DNA of 64,000 nt from Aspidiotus rigidus (Eukaryota; Arthropoda; Insecta; Hemiptera; Diaspididae), in contig JAVHKY010000061.1 in the NCBI GenBank assembly GCA_035079385.1, positions 620,001 through 684,000 of the forward strand. Reading direction: 5' to 3'. Under the pieces are notes generated by a model. It ran no database searches. It was not told the origin of the DNA and saw only the letters and a list, made by a program, of their open reading frames with translations. Every line of letters begins with the position of its first letter. The first letter of the stretch is position 1. The translations under genes were made by a program, and so were the position numbers. This document shows positions 51,680-63,579 of this stretch, piece after piece.

Positions 51680-53880
51680 ATTCTAAACAAAAGTCGTTTT
51701 ATGATAACTGTAAGCAAAATAAACACGAATGCGAGAGCATAAGATAAGCGAAAAAAAAGATAGAAAGAAAGATGTGTTTGCTATGAACGAGGAAATCAAA
51801 GTGTCGAGAGAAAATAAAAATACGGGGGCGCGATCGATTTGGCGCGGACAATTTGGCGCGAGAGTGAATTTGGCGCGGGGTTCAATTTGGCGCAAACCTC
51901 AAAAAACAACGTAGTAAGACAATCCGAAGTCTAATAATGAAATTTGACAGCAAGAATACATAATCAGGGATTATGAGCTATGCCCCGGAGGTATTCTATA
52001 TGCGTGCGATTGTTGTAATCACGCACAATTCGCGAGATACGCTCGTCAGTATTTTGGTACTTCGTTTTTTTCCTCGCAGGTGGAGCTCCCGCTTCTCCCT
52101 GCGTATATTCTAAATCTCGTGCTTTTTGGCATTTTCTCAACATGGTTATAAAATTCCAAACTGTCGGATGACAGCAACCGAATTCGACGTCTAATTTCCG
52201 ATGAGCCGCTTCCGCGTAATTGTTGGTGCGCGGCTCACTGCTTAGCGTCCTCTCGTAAACATTCCACCAACCTATTGGAAACCTTGTTACCTTCCTTCCC
52301 CGTCTCGTCCGTCGACCAACGTAGTAATCCTCAATATAGTCAAGAACAGGATCTAGTTGTAGGTCGACATACTCTTGCAAATCTTCAAATGCTTCCGCAA
52401 CGTCAGTGGGTGGGATGAAGGCTAACGCGATAATCATTCGCACATGAAGATTTAAATTTGGGTTATTGGAATACAAGGACCGCAAGTGCGATGAATTGAC
52501 CTTCTTTTGGACATTCTGAGAAAAATGGAACAGGCAGCCTCCAATCGCACTAGAAGGAAAAACTCGCGTTACTTCATTGATTACAGCTGCTTCGAAATCA
52601 CAGGAAAATAAACGCTCCTTATCATCAACTCCCATGGATTCTATCGCTTCAAACATTCGCGCGTAAGTTTGAGAAGTTTTATTACGTAGTAAAGCGTATA
52701 GAAGCGGATGACAGGCACCGTATCGCATTCCAAAAATCACGAACACTTGATAAAATAAATTTGGCGTGATATCGAAAGTGCCGTCGGCATGCCAAACTTG
52801 ACACGAATTCAATATCTGCGAAGCGCGAGGTCGACCGAAAATCAATATTCTATCTGCTGAGGGTCCGGAATCGTACTGCAGAAATGTTTCGCTTACTCCT
52901 GGAGAAGGACAATAAGTAGTGAAATCGTGAGGAATTATGAGATCTACAAGGGATGTAGGATTCGCGGGAGCTTTCCGTCCTTTTTTCCCTACGCGACGAA
53001 CACGCTGCTTTAGAGCACTTTTGCTCGGTAATGCTCCTTGTGATGCTTCACAATCCATTTCCAGCTCGTTAGAGATAACCACACTCGTAGGCTCCACCGT
53101 TTCTACAGGCCGTCGCTTCATTCCCGTGACAGCCGTAAAGGCTTGCACTTTGCCAGGGTTCGGCGCGTGCGTGTGCTTATTCAGTTCTTTCGTTACTTCA
53201 CCATTTTTTTCATGTAGCCGAGCTCTGCAAATATTTTTCTGCTCACAAAGCCAAAATCGTGTTACCTGTCACCTGTACCACACACATGTTGATAATTTCG
53301 ATGACGAGAGATATTAAAATATAATAATAATAATTACAGTACTACACGTACTTCGTCAACGCTACGTCTGTCCATTACGAACATGAAACCCTTATGCGCG
53401 AGTTTTTCTCGGCCTCTCTCAGATATCAACTCCATTTTTACAACAAAAAAATAACTCCAACAAAACTGCTACAGAATTATTACAAATCAACAGGTCACCA
53501 GCTCTTGTTTGATACTGAATATTACACTTCAATAAAATTGATAAAACATTTCTACTACCTACTTAAGATGAAATATGTTATGCTTGTTCATTCATGCACT
53601 AACAGAGACGACATTACATTATACTCATCAAAGTTATCTAAGAATCGCGCTGCCGAAATAATTACCGCTGAGATTATTTGCAGGGAAAATTTTTTACGAC
53701 AAATTCCAGTGCCCAATCGATCCGTGCGCCAAATCGATCTTCGCGTCAAATTGTCCACGCCAAACTGTCCGCGCCACATCGTCCGCGTCAAATCGATAGC
53801 TACCCGAAATACGAAAGAAAATTTAATGAACTAGGCGAACAAGTCGCAAGAGGAAAAGTGTCAAAGAATAGGTCATGAAC
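51680..53880 (-). mobile_element. MULE with FLYWCH-type transposase and subterminal tandem motifs
   Basis: A transposase gene is bracketed by inverted arrays of an ~18-bp motif. The left array (51828-51895) reads ATCGATTTGGCGCGGACAAT-TTGGCGCGAGAG..., and the right array (53705-53810) has its inverse (GCGCCAAATCGAT, GCGTCAAATTGTCC, CCGCGCCACATCGTCC). The outer boundaries are approximate. It sits inside a diverged foldback element. Confidence 0.65.
51964..53268 (-). CDS. MULE transposase with partial FLYWCH finger
   Basis: The frame is open from 53268 to the stop at 51964. The first in-frame ATG is near 53121. Upstream of it the frame still encodes R-F-W-L-C-E-Q...C-R-A-R-L-H...H-T-H-A-P, the second half of a FLYWCH zinc finger. 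A TGA at 53269-53271 cuts the finger after V-W-Y-R, so either the finger is mutated or an intron acceptor is used. The transposase domain shows W-H-A-D-G-T-F, S-C-D-F-E-A-A, G-G-C-L-F-H-F-S-Q and R-T-N-N-Y-A-E-A-A-H-R-K-L, the order of the MULE D-D-E domain. It would cut and paste its own element by binding the terminal repeats. The ~390-435 codons are otherwise intact, so this may be a recently active source. Confidence 0.82.
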   Translation of the reverse strand, partial: QVTRFWLCEQKNICRARLHEKNGEVTKELNKHTHAPNPGKVQAFTAVTGMKRRPVETVEPTSVVISNELEMDCEASQGALPSKSALKQRVRRVGKKGRKAPANPTSLVDLIIPHDFTTYCPSPGVSETFLQYDSGPSADRILIFGRPRASQILNSCQVWHADGTFDITPNLFYQVFVIFGMRYGACHPLLYALLRNKTSQTYARMFEAIESMGVDDKERLFSCDFEAAVINEVTRVFPSSAIGGCLFHFSQNVQKKVNSSHLRSLYSNNPNLNLHVRMIIALAFIPPTDVAEAFEDLQEYVDLQLDPVLDYIEDYYVGRRTRRGRKVTRFPIGWWNVYERTLSSEPRTNNYAEAAHRKLDVEFGCCHPTVWNFITMLRKCQKARDLEYTQGEAGAPPARKKTKYQNTDERISRIVRDYNNRTHIEYLRGIAHNP

Positions 53881-54175
53881 TGAAAGTGTGAATGTAGCGA
53901 AGAAATGGTAAAAGGAAATCAGATTACGTGTGCGAAGGAATGAGTCACGATGAGTAATCTTACATATGTACCGGTATATAAAATTTTTTTTGTCCTCGTA
54001 ACTCCTCTAAAAGTACTGGTTAAATTTTCATAAAGTTTGGTCAAGTTGTAGTGAATCATTCAAAGTTGAGAATGTGCATTCTTTTGTAGATTGGATGAGT
54101 ACTTGAGTAATCCTCAATTTTCTTCGAATCTTGTAGTGTTGTTACTCGGGAAATCTCAATCTTATTATCTTTATA

Positions 54176-55138
54176 CTAGCGGTTGGCAGCGCGCCTCCGG
54201 CGCGCCTGACCGCCAGCTGTGTGTTGAGTAGATATCAGTGTTTTGTAAATATTTCGATTTTAACGGTAAGAGCTGAGTTGACAGGTAAGGGCTGTATTGC
54301 AGCAAAAAACGGACTAATTCATGAACCGTCGCAATGATTAAGGAAATAGATGGACAGTAGGTAAAAAGCCTGCCATATCCCCGAAGCATTACATCAGTCT
54401 GTGTAGAGGCATGAGACGAACTCAGTCGTTTCCTATATGAGAAACCGGATGTAATTTTCTTAATTCTTTCTCGAACCCAGTACCTTTTCTTAGGTAGTTT
54501 CAAACTCTGACGACGATATTTACCTACCTAATGTATAGTTACTCGTCACAAAAGAAGAGCAAATTTTCAAGAAATTATTTTACATAAACGTCTCCTTTCA
54601 AAATCGAAAATTGGATACGTAAAACTCGAATAGTCTCTGTAGATTCATCCAGAGCAACCGGTTTAAATGCTCTCTCTCTCTGTAAACACAATGATCTTAA
54701 ATACGCATCAGTCAAAATACCAATAGTTCCAAAATTTCCTCCTAAAAATCTGGAATTGGGCTCGGCTCATTCGAAAGGAAATTAAAGGGGCAACAATTTT
54801 TGTTCTCTTCAATTTTTCATAAAAATGAGTAAAACTCGAGTTATCACCATAACTTAATTTTTATAACTGCGCCGCTCAACGCGTTTGAACGGTACGCGTT
54901 CGATGGCAAGCTACTGCACCACCACGTTTTTTTATATTGAAAAAAGTCATTGTTTTCGCCCTTTTTTGAAATTACTCAGCACCTCCCCGTCAAATTTTTA
55001 TTTTTATGAGTCTATGTGCTGCTCTGGGATGAGGACAATATATCCTGAAAGTTTGAAAGCGATCGGCCCAGTAGTTCTCGAGTTATAAACGGACAGGAGG
55101 ACGGATGGACGGACAAACTTTCTGCTTTATATATTAGA
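54176..55138 (-). mobile_element. Non-autonomous Helitron, copy 2
   Basis: Read on the - strand it begins TCTAATATATAAAGCAGAAA at 55138, preceded by A, and ends with hairpin GGCGCGCC-GGA-GGCGCGC and CTAG at 54179-54176, followed by T. The A/T flanks fit Helitron insertion exactly. Very close to copy 1 (22643) but with (AG)6 instead of ~200 units. Confidence 0.88.
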
Positions 55139-55544
55139 TAAAGCAAACATTTAGGATGAATAGTTGGACAGGAGAAGAGAGAAAGGCTCGGTAGATAGAA
55201 GTTATGTCTACGGGTAGCAAGGACGCAAAAGTTACAGGCTATGTAACAGTGAGTTGAGTACATAAGACTAATTTCCATTTTATTGGGATAACAGTTTGTA
55301 GTTGTCAAAAATTGAGGTCAAGAGATTAAGAAAAGACTGGGTTTGGAGTAGTGTAAGCTCAGTGGTATGTTGCTCCATTTACAGAGTATACAGAGACGCA
55401 TGTGTGCATGAAAGTGTTGGGCGGATATTTTTGATTTTTACACAGATTAAGATTACATGTATTGAAATGAGGTTGATTATAAAGTTTAAAAAAAAACAAA
55501 AAAGAGAAATATTCAATGTTTAAAAGAAACCTGAATTTTTTTAA
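55139..55544. other. Spacer inside the diverged foldback
   Basis: No gene recognised between Helitron copy 2 and the right arm of the foldback. Confidence 0.4.
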
Positions 55545-55809
55545 TTAGGCTAGAAGTGATCCAAGACCTTCAAAACGTCGAGAAAATTCATTACCCCTCC
55601 CCCTCTTCATCTTGTGTCGGGTATAATACCTCATTTTTCACAAGTAAAAAGTCAGTGAAACCATTGGTCTGTTTGCGGCTCTGCCGTCAAAATTGTCTTT
55701 AATGTATTAAATTATACCCGACGTTTTGGAAACACTGTTTCCTTTTTCAGAGATGGGAACAGACTGAAAATAAATTTATAAAAAGTAGAACGAGAAACAT
55801 AAGAATGAC

Positions 55810-57141
55810 CTAAAGCAGAAAGTTTGTCTGTCTGTCCTTTTATAGCTCGAGAACCGCTGTACCTATCGACTTAGAATCTTCGCCACATATTCGTATTATT
55901 CCAGAACAAATTTTAAACCATAAATGAAAATTTTAGCTCTCATAAGAAAAAAGTTCTTATTAAAAATTGTATACCCTCGCTGTGCGCGTCACTTAAGGCG
56001 ATCGCCAATCAGTTCACCAAAGAAGGGTACCTACCTACCTACAGGCAACCGTCCACTATATTTCTCTCCTACCCTCTCACATCTTGTATTCTTGAGAACC
56101 GGATTTTGGTGCTACCTTCTGAATTGCAGCACGTTAGCGGTGTTTGTTTTTATTTTCTTAACGTTACCGAAAGTACGGAAATCTTAGAATGTTTGTCTGT
56201 CTGTAGAAACATGAGTGCGACGACGATGATATGTTTGTATGCCTGTTATTTGAACGCTTTTACCTATTGACGTGCAGTATTTTCTGAAAGTCTTATTTAT
56301 ATTTGGCTAAAGTTTCAGATAAATGTCAACGTTCAGACTCCTTCTGGATGGAGTAATGAGCGAAAAAAATGGGAAGAAACGAGGAATTTGGACGTTGTAA
56401 AACTGCTTCTCACTGTACACGTTGTTCCAAATGTTTAAACGCGAGTTCTAAAAATTCAATTATTGTAATACCTAACTCGAATTTTACTCATTTTTGTGAA
56501 AAATTGAAGAGAACAAAAATTGTAGTCCCTGTAATTTCCTTTCGAATGGGTCTAATTTCAGATTTACAGGAGAAAATTTGGGAACTATCGGTATTTTGAC
56601 TGATGCGTATTCAACATCATTGTATTCACGCAGAGAGCATTTAAACCGGATGCTCTGGATAAATTTATTCTATATAGAAAGTTTCATGTATTTTTATATT
56701 GTAATTTCCTTTGCAATGAATCCAATTTTCGATTTTAAAAGGAGACGTTCATGTAAAATAATTTCTTGAAAATTCGCTCTTCTTTTGTGATACGAGTAAC
56801 TAAACATCAGGTAAATATCGTCGTCAGTCTTTGAAACCATCTACTGAAAGGTACCGGGTTCGAGAGAGAAATGTAAAAAGTACATCTATTTGTCATACAA
56901 AAAACGACTAAGAGCGTCTCATGCGTCCATAGACTGATGTAATGCGTCAGGGGTATGGCAGGCTTTTTACCTACTGTCCATCCATTTCTTTAATCATTGC
57001 GACTGGTAAAATATTGATGAATTTGTCCGTTTTTTGCTGCAATATAGCCTTTACCTGTCGAGTCGGCTCTTACCGTTAAAATCCAAAATTTACAAAACAC
57101 AGATATCTACGCAATACACAGTTGGCGCCGCCAACCGCTAG
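55810..57141 (+). mobile_element. Non-autonomous Helitron, copy 3 (diverged)
   Basis: Begins with AAAGCAGAAAGTTTGTCTGT and ends with GTTGGCGCCGCCAACCG then CTAG (57138-57141) and T. It shares the 3' two-thirds with copies 1 and 2 but has an unrelated stretch near 55920-56370. The hairpin has a different sequence, (GTTGGCG/CGCCAAC), and the AG tract is only (AG)3. Confidence 0.75.
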
Positions 57142-58199
57142 TACTGTATAGGTATATGTACCTACTATATTGTAGCAATCAGGTTTGAAATTGTTAGAGT
57201 TTTTACAAGTTTTAATTTTGATAGCCTCCAACTTATCGTTTTCCTCGTAGGTAATTTAAAAAAGTGGTATTATCGAAATTAAAACCACGACCTGTATTGG
57301 AGGTATGCTGGCAATGCGCAGGACTCTCAAGATTATTAGGAACATCCCTCCTAAGCTGTTTTATAACTCATCTCGTTCAGTGCAAGGAATATTGTAGATT
57401 TCATTAGAACGATAAATAGTGGGGACGGTGTTTTTCAATTTGGTGAAGAAAGTATAGATTTGTAAGCTTATAACAGCTAAATGTAACCAGATTTCTAGAT
57501 CGGGGGGTGGGCAATCCGGACTCACGGATTTCCGTTGGTGGAATGGGGGGGGGGGGTACTGGTAAAGACATTAAAAATGTCAACCTTTATAATTCTATTT
57601 TGATTATGCCTGCATTTTCAAAAAAAAATTCAAATCTCCAACTCTGGTCGAGTCGCGAGTTACATTACACCCGTTACACGTCTTCGTTCTTTCCCCTCTT
57701 AAATTTTATGAATGCAGTTGATTTTTTTTCTTTGTAAGTAAGCTTCTATTTACCGAAGTATGTATACTTTCTGAAAAAGTGGAAAATTAACGTACAGGTT
57801 ATAAATATTGTATCTACCGATCTAAGGAATTATTCAAAAAGTAGAAAATGTATTTTTAAACATTTTTCCAAGGGGTACGTATTTTGGATAGTCAGTCGGA
57901 ATGATGAGGTATTCACAACTTATCGATGTATTATTGTGCGTAGGCTACGAAGGAACGTGAACTTTTTTTCAAGTAGATTGGTATTTTTAATGATGATGAT
58001 GATGATGATGATGATGGTGATTGCATATTGACGTGACAGTCTAATGATTTGAAATCTATGAACAGAGTACTACGCACATCATTGTTATTCTCTTCATCTA
58101 TTTGACTTTTGGTCGAAAATTCGCCCATAAATTAATTATTGTATGAAGTGATGACACCACATTGGCAAATAATTCTAACAATTTCATCGTATGAATACC
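57142..58199. other. No gene recognised; (ATG)n microsatellite
   Basis: Contains a G9-10 run near 57546 and an (ATG)8-9 microsatellite at 57990-58016. A short - strand frame over the latter encodes a Ser run but has no other support. Confidence 0.45.
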
Positions 58200-58497
58200 T
58201 ACAGGGTGGCGCAAAAGTCACTTACCAATCTCGCGTTGCGCCAGAAGTCACCAATCACAAAAAAAAAAAAAATGCATGCGCGTCTTTACAGCTTTCTACA
58301 TGATTGTTTCAAATACACATTTCGGTACACTCGTTGGTGGGGCGATTGTCATTTACACCCGTGAAGTTTTTTGCGCCTCTCTTTGAATTCATTTTTTTTT
58401 TGGTTCATTTTTTTCGAATAAAATCATCATTTGCAAAACGTGGACATACTTTTTCAACATGTGCAAAATTGGTAAGTTACTTTTGCGCCACCCTGTA
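58200..58497. mobile_element. Mariner-like MITE
   Basis: TACAGGGTGGCGCAAAAGTC at the left and its inverse at the right (about 28 of 29 bp matching) with TA at both ends (58200-58201, 58496-58497). Inside the left TIR the motif is repeated as GTTGCGCCAGAAGTCACCAA. No transposase; 298 bp. Confidence 0.88.
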
Positions 58498-59630
58498 TTT
58501 ATATAGCAGTGGTCGTACAAATATGTGACTCTATGGTAGGTACCTGGAAACATCGTTTTGATAGGGGCCATGCTATTACTTCATCTAATTTGGCTAGTGT
58601 AGTCCCTGAGACTAAATGTCGAATTTAGTGAACTAGTTGCAGTATAGAAAACCAATGGGATAACAAATTCTTCATCTAGGAAGTCAAGAAGTGAATATGA
58701 AATTTGGTATTTTAATCACAGCTATGATTGGGCATTTGGCCAGTAGAGTGTAGACGTTCGTCTCTATTACACATGTTCTCATCTGATTTTCGTGGTTTTT
58801 AAGAAAAATGAAATTGTTGATTCTAAAAAAAAAAAGAAGAAGAAGCTCTTCCCTCGTGAAATATCGGTGACCCTCATCAGACGAAAATCGTGCAAAGGGG
58901 CCAAGGACTCTCTTAAAGATGGAGTTTTTGACAGTCCTTGGCTTCTTCGCGGTCTTCTATTCCATCATTAGAGTTAAAATGAAGATATGTTATGGGAATG
59001 TATCAATATTAAAGGTATGCAAATGTTAAAAACGATCATTTGTTAGAACTTGAACTGTAGGCTAAAAATCATGGAGTATTATATAAAACTTTGGGTTATT
59101 ATGACCTCATAATTTCGTCTATTTTACGACCTGACAATTTCGTCAGTACGTTCGAATGCGAGCGGACGAGAGTAAAACAATCCCGCGATAACTACCGCTG
59201 TACAATACTTAACTGAACTGCTGATTATAGTAGAATACGCTTTTACATGAAAAGACTCCTCGTTAAAAGACCTAATAATGACACTGATGATTTAAGACGA
59301 TTTTTAGAGGAACGATTCTGATTCGCCGATATCGGAAGAAATCACTTTTTACTTATATCGCTATGATATTTTAAACGAAAAAGCGATTTCGCGACATCTT
59401 GACCAATCAGAGATAGCCGTTGATTTTTGCTAGTTAAATATTCGAGGTATACGAGAAGTCGCACAATACGGCATAACCCTAGCTCATAAAAGGCGACTGG
59501 ATTCGCGTGTAGAAGCAGTATGATTTCAGTTTTAGTACTGTTCTCTTGCATAGCAATTAAACGGCGGTCTTGGTTTTTCCAGTTGCCAGAGTCGAGTACA
59601 ACAACTTGGTTTCTCCAGTTGTTTATTCAG
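58498..59630. other. No gene recognised
   Basis: AT-rich. Small inverted pieces near 58880-58950 (CCAAGGACTCTC / GACAGTCCTTGG). No exon or RNA gene that I can support. Confidence 0.4.
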
Positions 59631-60424
59631 CTTTTACCGACTTTTCTAACTAGAAAAGTGAGGTATTACACCCGTAGCAAGGTCAACAGGGGGAGTGGGT
59701 AATGAACTTTCTCGACGTTTTAGGGGTCCTAGATCACAACTAGCATAAAAAAAAATTTCAGGTTTCCTTATATATATATTTATATATATATATAAGATTT
59801 TTTTGTCCGCGGAACTCCTCCGAAACTACCCGATGGATTTTTTTGTAACTCGGCCATATTGTAGTATTATATTTGAAGATGTGCACCTGCATTTTTTTTG
59901 AGGATCGGATGAGTAGTTCTCGAGAAATTTTTACTTTTGTTGAAAAATTTTTCACTATTACGAGTAGCTTCTTACGAATAGCTGCGAGTAGCTGCTTACG
60001 TTAGGAGAAGCGGATTTTCCTATACGTTTACCACTTTCGTTATCAGTACGTGTATTGTGATGAAGAACCTTTCATCATTCGACAGGTTCATTCTTTGTTC
60101 ATTCTTTACCAAGGGTTCTTTGGATTTTATTTCCGATGAAACCTTTTCGTTCAAATTTAGTACACTTGTATCTCGCTTCCCACAGCCCCTAGAGCGTTGA
60201 ATTTTGTTTTGTCAAATTTTATTTGTTTTGTTAAATTTATTTTTGAACGGATAGTGGCAATGGCGAGTTGTTCATTTTTCTAGCTATTTTTCATTATTAT
60301 TAGTCATACTCCATAGTTTTTTTTTTTTTTTTTTTTTTTTTATTATTATTTTACGAGCATTATAAACTGCACGAGGGTTATTTTCTCGGCGTTACAATCT
60401 TATTTTAGAACATTACTTGAATTA

Positions 60425-60790
60425 GGTTAAATTAGGTACGTATTGGTGGAATTGAGTGGCGATCGAACGGAATTTGTTGGTGAATTATATGAAGTTGTAG
60501 AATTGAGTGGTGCGTAAATAAGTTAGGGTTGAGTCGATGGTTTCGGAGTTGTTGTTTAGTGCTGCATTGATATTGGAAGATATATTTAGGGAGGTTCGAG
60601 TGGGTTGCAGGACGGGGCATGAGAAAAAATGATCAACTGATAAATTTTCTTGGAGACGGTGAGGGCATGATGGAGGATCGAGATTAGTGAGAAGATAGGT
60701 ATGAGTAAGACGAGTGTGGCCTATTCGCAGCCGAGCTAAAATGACCTCCTCTTGCCTTGAATTTCGTTGGGATGAGGACCAAAATGTGGG
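60425..60790 (-). pseudogene. Non-LTR retrotransposon C-terminal fragment captured in the left arm
   Basis: On the - strand the frame reads E-V-I-L-A-R-L-R-I-G-H-T-R-L-T-H-T-Y-L-L, then D-P-P-S-C-P-H-R, S-V-D-H-F-F-S-C-P and on to I-P-P-I-R-T and a stop. R-L-R-x-G-H-T followed by C-x-x-C/H and L/V-x-H-x-x-x-x-C-P is the conserved tail after the RNase H domain of Jockey/I-type LINEs. The upstream part of the element is absent. Confidence 0.78.
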
Positions 60791-61825
60791 TTCACGTTTT
60801 ATTTTTCTTAATTTGTTATTCGACTGATTTTAGTGAAAACCTTGAGTTTGAATGATTAAGTACAATTTTTTAATCTTCATCAAGTGTGCTGATGCGAGAC
60901 TACCTGGGTGATTTCACTCTTAATTAATAATTGATTTATTTGTCATTTTTTCATGTATGGGTACATAATTAATAGTGGTTCATAGTTGATTTGAGGTGTC
61001 AAAAGAGATGGAAAGATTATTTTCAATTTGGACTGGCTTTTTTGAGTGAGATTTGAGATTAGACTAACGAGTAAACCGGGCTTGGGTGCTATATATTTTT
61101 ACCGAATTTTCTAGCTAGAAAAGTGAGGTATTTTGTTAATACGTTTGTAATGGTTGAAGCGTGAGGGAAGGAATGAGGGGTTGACTATTGGGTGATTGGT
61201 TGCTTCTTTCGTTTCGACATCGATTTTTTTAGTTTTTCGGGATCTCGTTGTAGCTGGATTGCTAGATGAAGAATTTTGGAGTGGAGTGTGCATAGAAAAT
61301 GGTGATATGATAGCGTGAAGGCAATTTATGAGTGCACGAGAGGAATAGCAGCTCGAGATAGCTTTAAGAGATGCCAGGAATCGGAAGTGATAAAGAATTG
61401 AACCACTCATCCTAATATACAGTATACTAGACTAATAATATGCTAAGAATAAGGTATGGGAAAAAATGATTGTAGAGCTCTTTTTTATTAGAAACAACTG
61501 TTATAGCCTCGTAGCAGTTTGGACAGGGGTAGGGGGAGTGGTTTTTCTGGAGACGTTTTGTAGGTTTTAGATGACTCTTAGCCTAAATTATAACAAAATT
61601 CAGGTTTCCTTATTGGATTATAGGTATTTTTACTCTGTTATCTGTCGATGTGACATCGTAGTGATAGAATTTATAAACTGAGTTTTATTGTTTATTCTAC
61701 AAATGTTTGACATGATTGACAGGTCATTGGTATTTAATTTAAAGAGAGGGAGTGACTCTCTCAATGTTTTTTGCATTGTGGGAAGAAAAGTCGTGTACTA
61801 CTCACGCGACTGCGTGAGTATTTTT

Positions 61826-62133
61826 TTCTCATGCCCCGTCCTGCAACCCACTCGAACCTCCCTAAATATGTCTTCCAATATGAATGCAGCACTAAACAAC
61901 AACTCGGAAACCATCGACTCAAAGCTAACTTATTTACGCACCACTCAATTCTACAACTTCATATAATTCACCAACAAATTCCGTTCGATCGCCACTCAAT
62001 TCCACCAATACGTACCTAATTTAACCTAATTCAAGTAATGTTCTAAAATAAGATTGTAACGCCGAGCAAATAACCCTCGTGCAGTTTATAATGCTCGTAA
62101 AATAATAATAATAATAATAAAAAAAAAAAAAAA
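61826..62133 (+). pseudogene. Same non-LTR 3' end in the right arm, with poly(A)
   Basis: Starts within F-F-S-C-P-V-L-Q, continues to the shared C-terminus and TAA/TAG-rich 3' end, then (AAT)n and about 16 A up to 62133. The mirrored tail in the left arm is a T run at 60319-60341. The poly(A) marks the original 3' end of the retroelement. Confidence 0.75.
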
Positions 62134-62978
62134 ACTATCGAGTATGACTAATAATAATGAAAAATAGCTAGAAAAATGAACAACTCGCCATTGCCACTAT
62201 CCGTTCAAAAATAAATTTAACAAAACAAATAAAATTTGACAAAACAAAATTCAACGCTCTAGGGGCTGTGGGAAGCGAGATACAAGTGTACTAAATTTGA
62301 ACGAAAAGGTTTCATCGGAAATAAAATCCAAAGAACCCTTGATAAAGAATGAACAAAGAATGAACCTGTCGAATGATGAAAGGTTCTTCATCACAATACA
62401 CGTACTGATAACGAAAGTGGTAAATGTATAGGAAAATCCGCTTCTCCTAACGTAAGCAGCTACTCGCAGCTATTCGTAAGAAGCTACTCGTAATAGTGAA
62501 AAATTTTTCAACGAAAGTAAAAATTTCTCGAGAACTACTCATCCGATCCTCAAAAAAAATGCAGGAGCACATCTTCAAATATAATACTACAATATGGCCG
62601 AGTTGCAAAAAAATCCATCGGGTAGTTTCGGAGGAGTTCCGCGGACAAAAAGGTACTCGAAATACTGCAAAATTTCTCAACAAATTGAAAATTTCTCGAG
62701 AACTACTCATCCGATTTTCAAAAAAATTGCAGGTGCACATCTTCAGATATACTACTACAATATGGCTAAGTTACAAAAAAATCCATCGGGTAGTTTCGGA
62801 GGAGTTCCGCGGACAAAAAAATCTTATATATATATATATAAGGAAACCTGAAATTTTTTTTTATGCTAGTTGTGATCTAGGACCCCTAAAACGTCGAGAA
62901 AGTTCATTGCCCACTACCCCTGTTGACCTTGCTACGGGTGTAATACCTCACTGTTCTAGTTAGAAAAGTCGGTAAAAG

Positions 62979-63547
62979 TATTTCACGAGTAGCTAGTGAA
63001 TTTAGGTTAAAATTTTTGATTTTATTTTCACTAATCAAAACGATAATCTCTTGAGTCAATCAACAAATTCCGTAATGAAACTTAGCCAATTTTTGACCTA
63101 AGTTCTCGATTTAGTTGGACAACTATTTGAAAGGCAGAATTCAAATTTGGTAAATAACGTTTTGTTTCCTGAAATACCAGATAAAACCTTGCAGTTATGT
63201 ACTGCAGTATATCAACGCAACGGGCTGCCGCTGCTCATAGAGTAATTCTGTAAGAATCCCACGAGACAGAAGGTTGTACGATGCAATGTACATAGCACTT
63301 TGTAGTATCAATAAAACAAATCAATATGCACATGCCCTCTCCCCCCTCCCTTTTTTGAAAACTTGGCCGCGTACGCATACAATAAGAAGAATATGCATTT
63401 TACTAAGCCATCTGTGGCAAAGAAGGTCTCTCTTAGCCAGAAAAGGAGACGTAGCCTCCTATAATACGTTCCATACTCGCTTCACAATTTATATGTGGAA
63501 ATTGACTTTGTCATGCTCTCATTAGGAGTCTAAAAAAACACCTCCTG

Positions 63548-63579
<32 letters not shown>

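Larger units (their letters stand above)
51410..55700. mobile_element. Diverged large foldback element, interrupted twice
   Basis: The left end (51410-51605: GTTTCACCGACTTTTCACTT, TTCTCGACATTTTGGAGGTC, CTAGCCTAAAG) pairs in inverse with 55545-55700 (GACCTTCAAAACGTCGAGAA, CACAAGTAAAAAGTCAGTGA). These are also homologous to the ends of 59631-62978. More of the left arm resumes at 53970-54150 (GTCCTCGTAACTCCTC, ATTGGATGAGTACTTGAG). The arm is split by a FLYWCH/MULE element, and Helitron copy 2 follows. Confidence 0.65.
59631..62978. mobile_element. Giant foldback element, ~1-kb arms
   Basis: The ends CTTTTACCGACTTTTCTAAC and inverse GTTAGAAAAGTCGGTAAAAG (one change) delimit 3,348 bp. The left arm (59631 to about 60632) and right arm (about 61826-62978) match over nearly their whole length. 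The right arm carries an extra tandem copy of a ~165-bp block (62655-62820). Both arms contain the same non-LTR retrotransposon 3' end and poly(A), so the inverted duplication arose or was homogenised after that insertion. The centre (60633-61825) holds a partial third copy of the terminal motif (61096-61130). No transposase recognised. Confidence 0.85.

Noticed and set aside
57931..58128. Ser-rich 65-codon frame on the - strand
   Set aside because: The Ser run comes from an (ATG)n microsatellite, and no splice context or homology was seen.
60432..60620. Two similar small proteins (also 61771-62019) as host genes
   Set aside because: They are the C-terminus of a non-LTR retrotransposon duplicated in foldback arms.
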